A DNA stretch of 14,639 nt from an uncultured Bacilli bacterium (GCA_944345045.1 CALVMI010000068.1:1-14639); one strand, 5' to 3'. Positions 6,891 to 13,644 are shown, numbered from the stretch's first letter. A program made the numbers and translations. Notes: a model not told the origin generated them from the sequence alone.

Positions 6891-7378
6891 AATGTTACTC
6901 CTTCCAACTCCAAAAGTTTTCTTTTTTTATCAACCCCACCATTATAACCAGTTAAAGACTTGTTAGTTCCAACAACACGGTGACATGGTATCAAAATAGA
7001 AATCGGATTTTTACCAATTGCATGACCAACTGCTCGGCAAGACATTTTTTCTTTTTCAAGTTTTTGAGAAACGGTTAATGCAATATCTTTATAACTTCTA
7101 GTTTCCCCATAAGGAATTTCTAATAAAGTTTGCCAAACGGTTTTTTGAAAAAAAGTTCCCTCAAATTTTAAAGGAACAGTTATCCGTGGAACCTTTCCTC
7201 TAAAATACTCATCAAGCCATTCTCGAGTCAACTGAAAAATTTCCAAATCTTCTTTGACATTTTTACATTCACTTTGAAAACCATCTTGTCCTTCAATTGC
7301 TAAACAAGTTAAAAAGTTGCCATCACTTTCTAAATAAATCGGACCAAGTGGCGAAGAATACTCCCAACTATATTTCAT
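6887..7378 (-). CDS. ogt: Methylated-DNA--protein-cysteine methyltransferase (Ogt)
   Basis: This suicide repair protein takes the methyl group from O6-methylguanine (and O4-methylthymine) in DNA onto its own cysteine. The 163-residue protein has the active site IPCHRVVG with C132, the helix-turn-helix region after IPYGETRSYKDIA (88-100), the arginine finger region SCRAVGHAIGKNP (113-125) and the C-terminal GYNGGVDKKRKLL. It lacks the Ada regulatory domain, so it is the Ogt type. AAGGGAG lies just before ATG 7378. It shares the operon with the 3-methyladenine glycosylase domain two genes upstream, so two kinds of alkylation damage are handled by one transcript. Confidence 0.95.
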   Translation of the reverse strand: MKYSWEYSSPLGPIYLESDGNFLTCLAIEGQDGFQSECKNVKEDLEIFQLTREWLDEYFRGKVPRITVPLKFEGTFFQKTVWQTLLEIPYGETRSYKDIALTVSQKLEKEKMSCRAVGHAIGKNPISILIPCHRVVGTNKSLTGYNGGVDKKRKLLELEGVTL

Positions 7379-7387
7379 AAAACTCCC

Positions 7388-7879
7388 TTACAAAAGGACA
7401 TAATCATGCCCTTCATTCTCTAGACATTTTACCAAATCAGCATAGGAAATCGCAAGTGTTTTAGTATTTGTATCAGGATGGACTAACAAAATTTGATCTT
7501 CTAATTCTTTATCGATTAACAAAAGAACTTGTTTTTTAACATCATGAATGATTCCCAAAGGAGTAACACTTCCTACCTCTAAATGAAGAATTTCCCTCAA
7601 ATCATCAGCAGAAGCAAAAGATAAAGAAGAAACATGAAGAAATTTTCGTAAATACTTTAGATCAGCTCTTTTATTTTCTTCTAAAACAACTAAAAAATAT
7701 TTTCCCTTATGATCTGTCAAAAACAGATTTTTACACCCTACACCTTTTAAAGGAATAGATAACTTTTTCATCTCATCAACAGTCATAACTTTTGGATGCG
7801 TAACCTCCTGATAAGAAATTTGATATTTATCTAAAACTTCATAAATATTCATTTTAAAATTTAAAACAAGTTTTTTCAT
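7388..7879 (-). CDS. YbaK/ProX-type aminoacyl-tRNA deacylase (prolyl-tRNA editing domain)
   Basis: This 163-residue protein resembles the free-standing editing domains that clear mischarged tRNAPro (ProX/PrdX). Seen are a family-like N-terminus (VTHPKVMTVDEM), KNLFLTDHKGKYFLVVL, the conserved lysine in ENKRADLK, LSFASADDL, and GSVTPLGI near the middle. These fit the YbaK fold with its catalytic lysine and GxxxP region. Which tRNA it deacylates cannot be told from sequence. The start is uncertain. ATG 7879 has GGAGTG about 12 bases upstream and overlaps the preceding gene by 26 bases. ATG 7852 begins one base after that gene's stop and fits the family N-terminus (MNIYEVLDKY), but has no ribosome binding site. 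Confidence 0.8.
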   Translation of the reverse strand: MKKLVLNFKMNIYEVLDKYQISYQEVTHPKVMTVDEMKKLSIPLKGVGCKNLFLTDHKGKYFLVVLEENKRADLKYLRKFLHVSSLSFASADDLREILHLEVGSVTPLGIIHDVKKQVLLLIDKELEDQILLVHPDTNTKTLAISYADLVKCLENEGHDYVLL

Positions 7880-8936
7880 GTGAATTAATCACTCCAATCG
7901 CTTGTAAATAAGAATAAATAATAGTACTGCCAACAAATTTCATTCCTCTTCTTTTTAAATCAGCGGATATCTCATCAGATAAAGAAGACGTTGTTTTCCC
8001 TGTCTCATAAATAACTTTTCCATTCGTAAAATGCCAAATATATTTAGCAAAAGAACCATATTCATTTGCAATTTCCTTAAAAATTTTACTATTAGTAATC
8101 GTAGCTTCAATTTTTAATCGATTACGAATAATTCCCGGATTTTTTAAAAGACTTTGAACCTTTTCTTCATCATAATAAATAATTTTATCAATTTGAAAAA
8201 AATCAAAAGCTTTTCTAAAATTTTCCCGTTTATTTAAAATACATTCCCAAGAAAGTCCAGCTTGAAAAGATTCTAAAATCAAAAGTTCATAAAGTTTTGG
8301 ATCATCGTAAACGGGACATCCCCATTCTTCATCATGATATTTTACATATAAAGGATTTTTCTCATTCACCCAAGAACAACGCCTACAAATATCTTGTTTA
8401 TCAGTAATAATTTTAGAAACTTGCACATCCCATGAATCAACACCAATTTCTTCTAAACTAATTTGTTCATCAAAAGCAAGCGCGATGGAAAAAGCTTTTA
8501 CCTCTTTTAAAAAGCGATCATAATAGCCCCCACCAAAGCCAATACGATGACATTTTTTATCAAAACAAATACCTGGAACGATTATCAAATTAATATCTTT
8601 AGGATCAACCAATTGATCTTTATTAGCAACGGGTTCTTTAACATGAAAAGAACTTTCTTCTAAATCAGATAAAGAATCAATTTGATAAAATTCTAAATGT
8701 TCTTGATGCACCCGTGGTAAAACAACACATTTTTTAAGTAAAAAAGCTTCTTTAAAAATCTCTTTTGTTGAAACCTCAGATTCTAAATTAAAATATAAAG
8801 CAATCGTCTGAGCTTCAACAAAATGTGGATCTTTAAAAAGTTTCAAAGCAATTTTTCTCGCTTTTTCTTCTTTATTTTGAACATTTTTCCGAATCGCTTT
8901 ATAAGTGTCTCGTAACTGTGCTTTAGAAAATTTCAT
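7854..8936 (-). CDS. Fusion: 5-formyltetrahydrofolate cyclo-ligase + DNA-3-methyladenine glycosylase I
   Basis: One 360-residue frame holds two enzymes. Residues 1 to about 180 are 5-formyl-THF cyclo-ligase (MTHFS), which uses ATP to return 5-formyl-THF to 5,10-methenyl-THF: it starts KAQLRDTYKAIRKN and has RIGFGGGYYDRFL (131-143). Residues about 184-360 are Tag, which removes 3-methyladenine from DNA: RCSW, YHDEEWG, LESFQAGLSW with the catalytic glutamate (E222), IIRNRLKI and FVGSTIIYS. The four zinc ligands are all present (C187, H201, H353, C357). The junction runs from IITD straight to ICRRCSW, with no linker and no internal ATG/GTG/TTG start with a ribosome binding site. ATG 8936 is preferred over GTG 8942 and TTG 8939. 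Both halves look active. I do not know this fusion from characterised systems. Confidence 0.9.
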   Translation of the reverse strand: MKFSKAQLRDTYKAIRKNVQNKEEKARKIALKLFKDPHFVEAQTIALYFNLESEVSTKEIFKEAFLLKKCVVLPRVHQEHLEFYQIDSLSDLEESSFHVKEPVANKDQLVDPKDINLIIVPGICFDKKCHRIGFGGGYYDRFLKEVKAFSIALAFDEQISLEEIGVDSWDVQVSKIITDKQDICRRCSWVNEKNPLYVKYHDEEWGCPVYDDPKLYELLILESFQAGLSWECILNKRENFRKAFDFFQIDKIIYYDEEKVQSLLKNPGIIRNRLKIEATITNSKIFKEIANEYGSFAKYIWHFTNGKVIYETGKTTSSLSDEISADLKRRGMKFVGSTIIYSYLQAIGVINSHEKTCFKF

Positions 8937-8941
8937 CAACA

Positions 8942-9268
8942 CTATCCAATCTTTTCTCCATTAGAAACTGGCATATCACAAGAGAGTAAAACAACACCAC
9001 TTTCACTATACACTCCTAAAACTAAAACTTCAGAAAAAAAGTGGCCAATTTGTTTTTCTGGAAAATTTACAACCGCGATTATCTGTTTACCAATAAGTGA
9101 AGATAAGGAATAATTTTCTGTAATTTGTGCAGAAGATTTTTTTATTCCCAAAGATCCAAAATTAATCCATAACTGATAAGCTGGTTTTCTAGCGCCTTCA
9201 AAAACCTTAGCATCAACAATTGTTCCAACTCGAATATCTAAATTCATAAAATCCTGTACAGAAGCCAT
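8942..9268 (-). CDS. csaA: CsaA-type tRNA-binding OB-fold chaperone
   Basis: This 108-residue protein matches CsaA of B. subtilis (about 110 residues), a dimeric OB-fold protein related to the tRNA-binding domain of methionyl-tRNA synthetase and reported to have chaperone and secretion-linked activity. Seen are FMNLDIRVGTIVDA at the start, GARKPAYQL, IKKSSAQIT, QIIAVVNFPEKQIG and, at the end, PVSNGEKIG. ATG 9268 is chosen because AGGA is 9 bases upstream; the ATG at 9277 overlaps that region. It is the first gene of the operon that ends at 5582, and its TAG stop is 5 bases before the next start. Confidence 0.9.
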   Translation of the reverse strand: MASVQDFMNLDIRVGTIVDAKVFEGARKPAYQLWINFGSLGIKKSSAQITENYSLSSLIGKQIIAVVNFPEKQIGHFFSEVLVLGVYSESGVVLLSCDMPVSNGEKIG

Positions 9269-9292
9269 AAACACCATTCCTAACTTTTCATT

Positions 9293-9321
9293 ATTATAAT
9301 AAAAGTTTATAAACTAAGCAA
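9293..9321 (-). promoter_or_regulatory. SigA-type promoter of the csaA operon
   Basis: On the minus strand TTGCTT (9321-9316) is followed by a 17-base spacer and a perfect TATAAT (9298-9293), 24 bases before the csaA start. This is one of the better promoter matches in the window. Confidence 0.65.
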
Positions 9322-9366
9322 TCCCTATTAAAAAGAAAAAAGATGGGAAATTTCTTGAATCACTTA

Positions 9367-9933
9367 CTATATTCTTTGTAGTTCTTTTAAAATAAATTCT
9401 TCATCTTTTTCAATAGCTTTAATTGCATTTTCAAAAAGTTCGGTTAATTCACACTCTAACATTTCAACGCCATTTTTGATAATATCTCTAGAACAACCTC
9501 TTGCAAAAGTTTTATCTTTAAACTTTTTCTTTAATGTAGATGTTTCCATTCCTTGAGCATTATGACTTGGTCTCATCGAAATTAAAGAAGCAATAATTCC
9601 TGTTAACTCATCACAAGCATACAAAACTTTTTCCATATAATGTTCAGGTTTCACATCAGTACAAATGTTATAACCATGACTACATACAGCATGAATAAGT
9701 TCTTCACTCGCCCCATTTTCTTCTAAAATTTCTCTTACTTTTATACAATGCTCATCTGGATACATTTCGTAATCTAGATCGTGAAGTAAACCTGCAATCC
9801 CCCAAAATTCTTCATCATAACCATGTAACGAAGCATAATATCTCATAATACTTTCTACCATCAAAGCATGTTTAATATGATACTCCTCTTTATTATATTT
9901 TTTTAATAACTTAAATGCTTCTTCTCTATTCAT
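9367..9933 (-). CDS. HD-domain phosphohydrolase-like protein
   Basis: This 188-residue protein has the metal-binding HD pattern: H22 in IKHALMVE, the HD pair in GLLHDLD (H51, D52), histidines at 81 and 86 in the HAVCSHGY region, and D108 in YACDEL. It is the short, single-domain type; such proteins hydrolyse phosphate esters, often of nucleotides, but the substrate is not visible. ATG 9933 has GAGGAG about 10 bases upstream; the in-frame GTG at 9951 contains that site. The start overlaps the end of the GNAT gene by 8 bases, so the two are translationally coupled. A T-rich tract follows the stop around 9327-9342 on the minus strand, but I see no convincing stem. Confidence 0.8.
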   Translation of the reverse strand: MNREEAFKLLKKYNKEEYHIKHALMVESIMRYYASLHGYDEEFWGIAGLLHDLDYEMYPDEHCIKVREILEENGASEELIHAVCSHGYNICTDVKPEHYMEKVLYACDELTGIIASLISMRPSHNAQGMETSTLKKKFKDKTFARGCSRDIIKNGVEMLECELTELFENAIKAIEKDEEFILKELQRI

Positions 9934-10192
9934 TTTTTTCTTTCTCCTCACTTTCTAAAATTTTCTTTCCGTAAGGACAATCTGATACAATCTGATATCC
10001 ATTTTCTCTAGCATGAGATAGTACACATAGAACAAGCGATCTAGCTAACTTCTTTCCTCGGTATTCTAAATCAACTTCTGTATGAATAATATTCCAAGTG
10101 TTACCTACTTCTTCATATTCACAACACCCAACTACCTTATTATCAACATAAGCTAGTGCTTGTCTTTTTTCCGGATCAAAAACAATATTCAT
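9926..10192 (-). CDS. Small GNAT-family N-acetyltransferase (YjdJ-like)
   Basis: This 88-residue protein is one of the short GCN5-related acetyltransferases: a strand region with NKVVGCCEYEE, then HTEVDLEYRGKKLARSLV (37-54), which has the acetyl-CoA binding loop pattern (R-G-x-x-x-A), and SDCPYGKK near the end. The family is about 90 residues long, so it is complete. The target that is acetylated is unknown. ATG 10192 has GGGATGGGA upstream. It has its own extended -10 just after the DUF1848 gene but could also be cotranscribed with it. Its last codons overlap the start of the HD gene. Confidence 0.75.
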   Translation of the reverse strand: MNIVFDPEKRQALAYVDNKVVGCCEYEEVGNTWNIIHTEVDLEYRGKKLARSLVLCVLSHARENGYQIVSDCPYGKKILESEEKEKNE

Positions 10193-10214
10193 ATATATCC
10201 CATCCCTGAACCTT

Positions 10215-10223
10215 ATTATATCA
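10215..10223 (-). promoter_or_regulatory. Probable promoter of the GNAT-HD gene pair (extended -10)
   Basis: TGATATAAT on the minus strand (10223-10215) is a perfect extended -10, 22 bases before the GNAT start. Its TGA is also the stop codon of the DUF1848 gene. No good -35 is seen upstream, where the sequence is A-rich coding sequence. Confidence 0.45.
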
Positions 10224-11108
10224 TTTTTTTCTTTCTTTTATAATATCTTCTTTTTCAATATGACCAAGTAACAAAGAAGAATTTACATCATGCATTTTTA
10301 AGGAACTCTTCACTTTCTCTTCATCATAATTAGCATAACAATATTTACAAAAATGTGGACATGAATTATAAGCACCTATATCAACCGTTTCTACACAATG
10401 GCATTTTCCCCCTTTTCTAGAAGTCCAATTTTTATACTTTTTCTTAGTGATCGCAAAGGCAAGTTCATGAGACAAACAGTCTTCCAAAATAAAACCATAA
10501 GAAACCAAATTTTGTTCTTCAAAACAAGTTTGAACCGTCATATGATGTTCTTTGGCAATTTTGCTAAAGCTTATTCCAATTTCTTTATAATCATCATCAG
10601 TAAAAGGTCTAAATCTCAAAATTGCTTGATTTTTACGAACATTCTTATACTCATCTAAAAAAGAGACAATGATTTTTTCAACATAACCATCTAAAAGTTC
10701 ACATAATCTTTTAAAAGCTTTTTTATGATATTCTATGGTATAGATATCACTTAAAAAAATCGGATCATATCGAACCCAAAGATTTTGAATGCCTATGATC
10801 TTTGAAAGCTTTTTAGTTGCATCAATAATTTTTCTTTTATCCAAAACATTAGGTTCAATTTCCTTTTTATAAGGAGTTATAGTTACATGAAATAAAATAG
10901 TTTTTTGAATTACCTTTAAAGAATCTAAAATAGGAATAGGATTTTTGGTACAAAACAAAATCGCATCAACATCTTTAAAAGAAATACGACTTACCAATTT
11001 GGGATTAAAAGGATTTCGAACATCAACAAACCCCTCTTTATAACGTTGTAAAAACCATTTAGAATAAAAAGCAACAATATCTGTTCTACCACTAACATTT
11101 AAAATCAT
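10221..11108 (-). CDS. DUF1848 iron-sulfur protein
   Basis: This 295-residue protein matches DUF1848: ILNVSGRTDIVAFYSKWF at the N-terminus, VRNPFNPKLVSR (30-41), FCTKNP (52-57), WVRYDPIFLS (111-120) and IVSFLDEY (147-154). The C-terminal part has KCHC (C236, C238), DIGAYNSC and the CX3CX2C set C250-C254-C257 in SCPHFCKYCYAN. The last is the spacing of radical SAM enzymes, but it lies near the C-terminus, so an iron-sulfur cluster is likely and radical chemistry is possible. The function is unknown. AGAGGG precedes ATG 11108. The gene follows the terminator of the epimerase operon and leads into the GNAT and HD genes. Confidence 0.85.
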   Translation of the reverse strand: MILNVSGRTDIVAFYSKWFLQRYKEGFVDVRNPFNPKLVSRISFKDVDAILFCTKNPIPILDSLKVIQKTILFHVTITPYKKEIEPNVLDKRKIIDATKKLSKIIGIQNLWVRYDPIFLSDIYTIEYHKKAFKRLCELLDGYVEKIIVSFLDEYKNVRKNQAILRFRPFTDDDYKEIGISFSKIAKEHHMTVQTCFEEQNLVSYGFILEDCLSHELAFAITKKKYKNWTSRKGGKCHCVETVDIGAYNSCPHFCKYCYANYDEEKVKSSLKMHDVNSSLLLGHIEKEDIIKERKK

Positions 11109-11131
11109 CTCATTTAACCCTCTTCAAAAAT

Positions 11132-11137
11132 AGTATA
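11132..11137 (-). promoter_or_regulatory. Possible -10 of the DUF1848 gene
   Basis: TATACT on the minus strand (11137-11132) lies 23 bases before the DUF1848 start and just after the terminator of the upstream operon. The -35 is weak (TGATTT at a 17-base spacing). The call rests mainly on position. Confidence 0.3.
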
Positions 11138-11141
11138 CAAC

Positions 11142-11167
11142 AAAAAAACTAGAAAAATCATCTAGTT
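11142..11167 (-). terminator. Intrinsic terminator of the epimerase operon
   Basis: AACTAGA (minus 11167-11161) pairs perfectly with TCTAGTT (11153-11147) across a 7-base loop, followed by a run of U (A's at 11142-11146 on the plus strand). The TAG stop of the epimerase gene is inside the first arm. Confidence 0.7.
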
Positions 11168-12184
11168 CTTTCCAGAATGAATACGATTCATTTTTTCTAA
11201 CCAATGAACAGTATCGGCAATTGTTTCTTTAAAATCTCTAGTCGTATAACCTAATTCTTTTTTAGCTTTTTCATTTGAAAAATTAGCATTTGATTGTAAA
11301 GTGTATAAAGAATATTTCGTATAAAGTGGAGGCTGTTTTAATAAAGCATAGTATTTCTCGGCTAAAGGAGCCACAGCTTTGGCAAAACCTAAAGGCAAAA
11401 ATGTTTTAATTTTCTTCTTTCCCTGAATTTCACAAATCGTATCTAATAACTCACGAACAGTAACATATCGATTAGAAAGAATATAACACTCACCTTGTAA
11501 GCCATGAGTACATGCAAGAAGAATACCATGAGCCACATCTCGAACATCGACAAAATCATAACCACCCGTAACACCAGCTTTTAGCTTATTATTAGCTACA
11601 TCAATAATTAACTGAGTTAAATGACTGCTTCCAAAATCATAAGGTCCAATAATTCCTGATGGATGGACAATACAAGCATTCAAATTTTTTTCTTTTACCA
11701 TTTGTAAAACATAACGGGCTGTTTCAGCTTTTGTTTTAGCATATTCCCCTACGACAGAGTTTGGATCAAAATCTTTCGTTTCAACAATAACTTCATTATT
11801 TTTCTTTTCAGTAATCGCATGCACACTACTGACATAAACAAGTTTAGCATTTTTCTTTAATACTTCTTCAATAACATTTTTAGTTCCACCAACATTTACC
11901 TCATAAACATATGGATTATATTTAGATTTAATATACACAATTGCCGCGCAATGAATAACAAAAAGACTTGAGTCCGAAGAAACATCAAATATTTCCTTTA
12001 ATGTTTCTTTTTTAGTTACATCACCATAATATATTTTGCAATCTGAACAATCATCTAAAGAATGAATTTTATCATTAGGCAACACCAAGGCCCGAACCTC
12101 ATTTTCTTTATCTTTTAAAAGTTCTCTTACAATCGTATTGCCTAAAAAGCCATTCGCGCCTGTAACAATAAAAACTTTCTTCAT
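11162..12184 (-). CDS. NAD-dependent epimerase/dehydratase (extended SDR)
   Basis: This 340-residue protein has the Rossmann dinucleotide motif TGANGFLG (8-15), CAA near the end of the fourth strand (IHCAAIVY), serines in YVSSVHA (119-120) and the catalytic YAKTK (Y148, K152). HPSGIIGPYDFGSSH and YDFVDVRDVAHG are typical of the dihydroflavonol-reductase/HpnA-like branch. It probably reduces or epimerises a sugar-nucleotide or a carbonyl compound with NAD(P)H; the substrate is not visible. ATG 12184 is chosen because it fits the family N-terminus (MKKVFIVTG), with GGTGATG upstream; the ATG at 12196 adds residues without support. It is the third gene of its operon, 15 bases after the 54-residue gene. 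Confidence 0.88.
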   Translation of the reverse strand: MKKVFIVTGANGFLGNTIVRELLKDKENEVRALVLPNDKIHSLDDCSDCKIYYGDVTKKETLKEIFDVSSDSSLFVIHCAAIVYIKSKYNPYVYEVNVGGTKNVIEEVLKKNAKLVYVSSVHAITEKKNNEVIVETKDFDPNSVVGEYAKTKAETARYVLQMVKEKNLNACIVHPSGIIGPYDFGSSHLTQLIIDVANNKLKAGVTGGYDFVDVRDVAHGILLACTHGLQGECYILSNRYVTVRELLDTICEIQGKKKIKTFLPLGFAKAVAPLAEKYYALLKQPPLYTKYSLYTLQSNANFSNEKAKKELGYTTRDFKETIADTVHWLEKMNRIHSGKN

Positions 12185-12199
12185 ACACATCACCATAAA

Positions 12200-12364
12200 T
12201 TATAGAGTTTTTTTCTTAAATACTAAAATGGCTTTAGCACTTCCCGTAACGGACATCGTGATTAATTCATAGCCATCTAAAAACATTTCATTAGCTTTTT
12301 CTTCTATCTTTTTAGCCATTAAAGACGCTTTGGGTAAATACTCAATAACAACCGTTTTATACAT
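12200..12364 (-). CDS. Small 54-residue protein, DUF4177-like
   Basis: ATG 12364 is preceded by AAAGGAAAAGGAAAA and opens 54 codons to TAA at 12200. The protein starts MYKTVVIEYLP, has a helix with MAKKIEEKANEM, then GYELITMSVTGSAKAILVFK. This strand - helix - GYELITxS - strand order, with LVFK at the end, resembles small DUF4177-type proteins of Bacillota, whose function is unknown. The family call is tentative. The start overlaps the end of the upstream membrane protein gene by 8 bases, and the gene fills what would otherwise be a gap before the epimerase gene, so it looks genuine and coupled. Confidence 0.65.
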   Translation of the reverse strand: MYKTVVIEYLPKASLMAKKIEEKANEMFLDGYELITMSVTGSAKAILVFKKKTL

Positions 12365-12764
12365 TTTTTCCTTTTCCTTTCTTCAAACGTATTTTAGATA
12401 CGACTAATGGGGATATAAGTGTCGTCATTACAACTAAAATCCATAAATTACCATTTAAAAAATTATAAGAATTTAGCAAATCTTTAAAGCCACCACCTTC
12501 ACTCATATACATAAATAAATCAAACAAATTGGTTAAAACAAACCAAATTACACCAAAAATAATATAATCTTTCGCTTCACAATTTTTAATTTTAGGTATT
12601 AATAAATAAGCAACAAGAAATATACATATACTTAAAATAAGACCACTTAACGGTAAAGCAATGTTTCCTAATTTAACCAAAACATTTTCTCGCAAACCAC
12701 CGTTGATAATTGCCAACGGAATAATTAAAAACCATATGCCTATTGCTTGAATATATTTTTTCAA
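12357..12764 (-). CDS. Four-helix integral membrane protein of unknown function
   Basis: From TTG 12764 this is a 135-residue protein with about four membrane helices (near 5-23, 37-57, 68-88 and 103-125) and a basic C-terminus (KIRLKKGKGK). NGGLRE after the first helix and FDLFMYM near the end of the third are the notable polar or aromatic stretches. I do not recognise the family with certainty. The start is a decision: ACGGAG (12779-12774) lies 9 bases before TTG 12764, followed by MKKYIQAIG. A TTG at 12785 would add 7 residues and include the ribosome binding site. No ATG in frame fits. A 7-codon ORF with a strong Shine-Dalgarno lies upstream in the same frame. Confidence 0.7.
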   Translation of the reverse strand: MKKYIQAIGIWFLIIPLAIINGGLRENVLVKLGNIALPLSGLILSICIFLVAYLLIPKIKNCEAKDYIIFGVIWFVLTNLFDLFMYMSEGGGFKDLLNSYNFLNGNLWILVVMTTLISPLVVSKIRLKKGKGKNV

Positions 12765-12803
12765 AAGAATCAACTCCGTTTTCAAAATTTTTACTCATAT
12801 AAT

Positions 12804-12827
12804 CTAATAACTTGAAATTTTTTTCAT
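12804..12827 (-). CDS. Possible 7-residue leader peptide (MKKISSY)
   Basis: ATG 12827 follows GGAGGT (12836-12831) by 3 bases and the frame ends at TAG 12804-12806 after seven codons. It lies just downstream of a perfect extended -10, so it would be the first thing translated on this transcript. It is in frame with the membrane protein start at 12764 (63 bases), separated by TAG and TGA. It may be a leader that feeds reinitiation, or the old start of the gene broken by stops. Too short to be sure. Confidence 0.3.
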   Translation of the reverse strand: MKKISSY

Positions 12828-12856
12828 ATAACCTCCAACACTATCTATCTAAAGTT

Positions 12857-12865
12857 ATTATAACA
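12857..12865 (-). promoter_or_regulatory. Promoter of the membrane protein/epimerase operon (extended -10)
   Basis: TGTTATAAT on the minus strand (12865-12857) is a perfect extended -10. The -35 region is T-rich and unclear. The start of transcription would be near 12850, giving a leader of about 85 bases before TTG 12764 that contains the 7-codon ORF. Confidence 0.55.
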
Positions 12866-12879
12866 TCAATTTTCAAAAT

Positions 12880-12913
12880 AAAAAAGATGAGAATATCTTC
12901 AAAGACATTCTCA
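12880..12913 (-). terminator. Strong intrinsic terminator of the XRE regulator gene
   Basis: TGAGAATGTCT (minus 12913-12903) pairs over 11 positions, including one G-U, with AGATATTCTCA (12898-12888). The loop is 4 bases and a U-run follows (A's at 12880-12885). It lies 6 bases after the stop of the regulator gene and separates it from the membrane protein operon. Confidence 0.85.
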
Positions 12914-12918
12914 AAAAC

Positions 12919-13629
12919 TTACTTACAATAATCGATTAATTCTTCAATTGTCGGGCTACCATTTTTCTCAATTTTCCAATATTCATTATCTTCATCAGCA
13001 TAGCATCGATACACATCATAAAATAACGTATTGTAATAAATAACATCTCCCGTAGTAGTGGTAGTTAACCGAAACCTTGGTGCTTCATTGTTATTTTTAA
13101 CATTTATATAATCAGCAAATAATAAAATGGATAAAGTAACAACTACCGTGACAACTAAAATAATTGACTGTTTTAACAATCCTAAATGCTTAAAATTCAA
13201 ACCAATTCCAATAAGAAAAAGCATTACTCCTATCGCTGAATAAATAGATCCCCAACTACTTTCAGAAGGAAAAATAGTAATAGCTGTAATAACAATAAAT
13301 AACCCAAATATAATGAATAATAAATAAACAAATTTTAAATACTTACCAATTTTTTTATTAGAATAATTTATAGTTTCTAATATATTTTCTTCTAATTTTT
13401 CTTGATAATTTTCTTTACTTAATTTTTCTCCACTTAATAATTCATTAATAGAAATATCTAATTCAACACACAATGGTTTAAACAATGATAAATCTGGCAT
13501 ATTTCTTCCATTTTCCCAATTGCCAACCGTCCGATCTGATACTCCTAACTTACAAGCCAATTCTTGTTGAGTCATATTTTTCTTTTTTCTACATTCTACG
13601 ATAAATTTTCCAATTTTATCTTGATTCAT
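12919..13629 (-). CDS. XRE-family transcriptional regulator with three membrane helices
   Basis: This 236-residue protein has an N-terminal XRE helix-turn-helix (about 6-65): IGKFIVECRKKKNMTQQEL, then LGVSDRTVGNWENGRNMPD. A charged linker (66-95) leads to three membrane helices (about 98-118, 127-145 and 153-173). The C-terminal 60 residues (178-236, with TTTTTG and YWKIEKNG) would lie outside the cell if the DNA-binding domain is inside. It could sense the envelope or an outside ligand and act on DNA near the membrane. AAGGAG lies 7 bases before ATG 13629. An inverted repeat upstream (13645-13664) may be its own operator. It is monocistronic, ended by a strong terminator. The target genes are unknown. 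Confidence 0.85.
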   Translation of the reverse strand: MNQDKIGKFIVECRKKKNMTQQELACKLGVSDRTVGNWENGRNMPDLSLFKPLCVELDISINELLSGEKLSKENYQEKLEENILETINYSNKKIGKYLKFVYLLFIIFGLFIVITAITIFPSESSWGSIYSAIGVMLFLIGIGLNFKHLGLLKQSIILVVTVVVTLSILLFADYINVKNNNEAPRFRLTTTTTGDVIYYNTLFYDVYRCYADEDNEYWKIEKNGSPTIEELIDYCK

Positions 13630-13644
13630 AAATCTTCTCCTTTC

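Noticed and set aside
8370..8400. A frameshift or sequencing error joining separate MTHFS and tag genes
   Set aside because: The reading frame is continuous with sensible residues on both sides, one alternative frame carries stops, and there is no start with a ribosome binding site for a separate tag. Sequencing error cannot be fully excluded without reads.
9322..9366. Terminator after the HD gene
   Set aside because: A T-rich tract is present on the minus strand, but the only nearby palindrome (GAAATTTC) leaves no loop and no stable stem forms.
12200..13629. A toxin-antitoxin pair made of the XRE gene and a neighbouring small gene
   Set aside because: The XRE protein is long and membrane-bound, a strong terminator separates it from the next operon, and no toxin-like fold is visible in the small genes.
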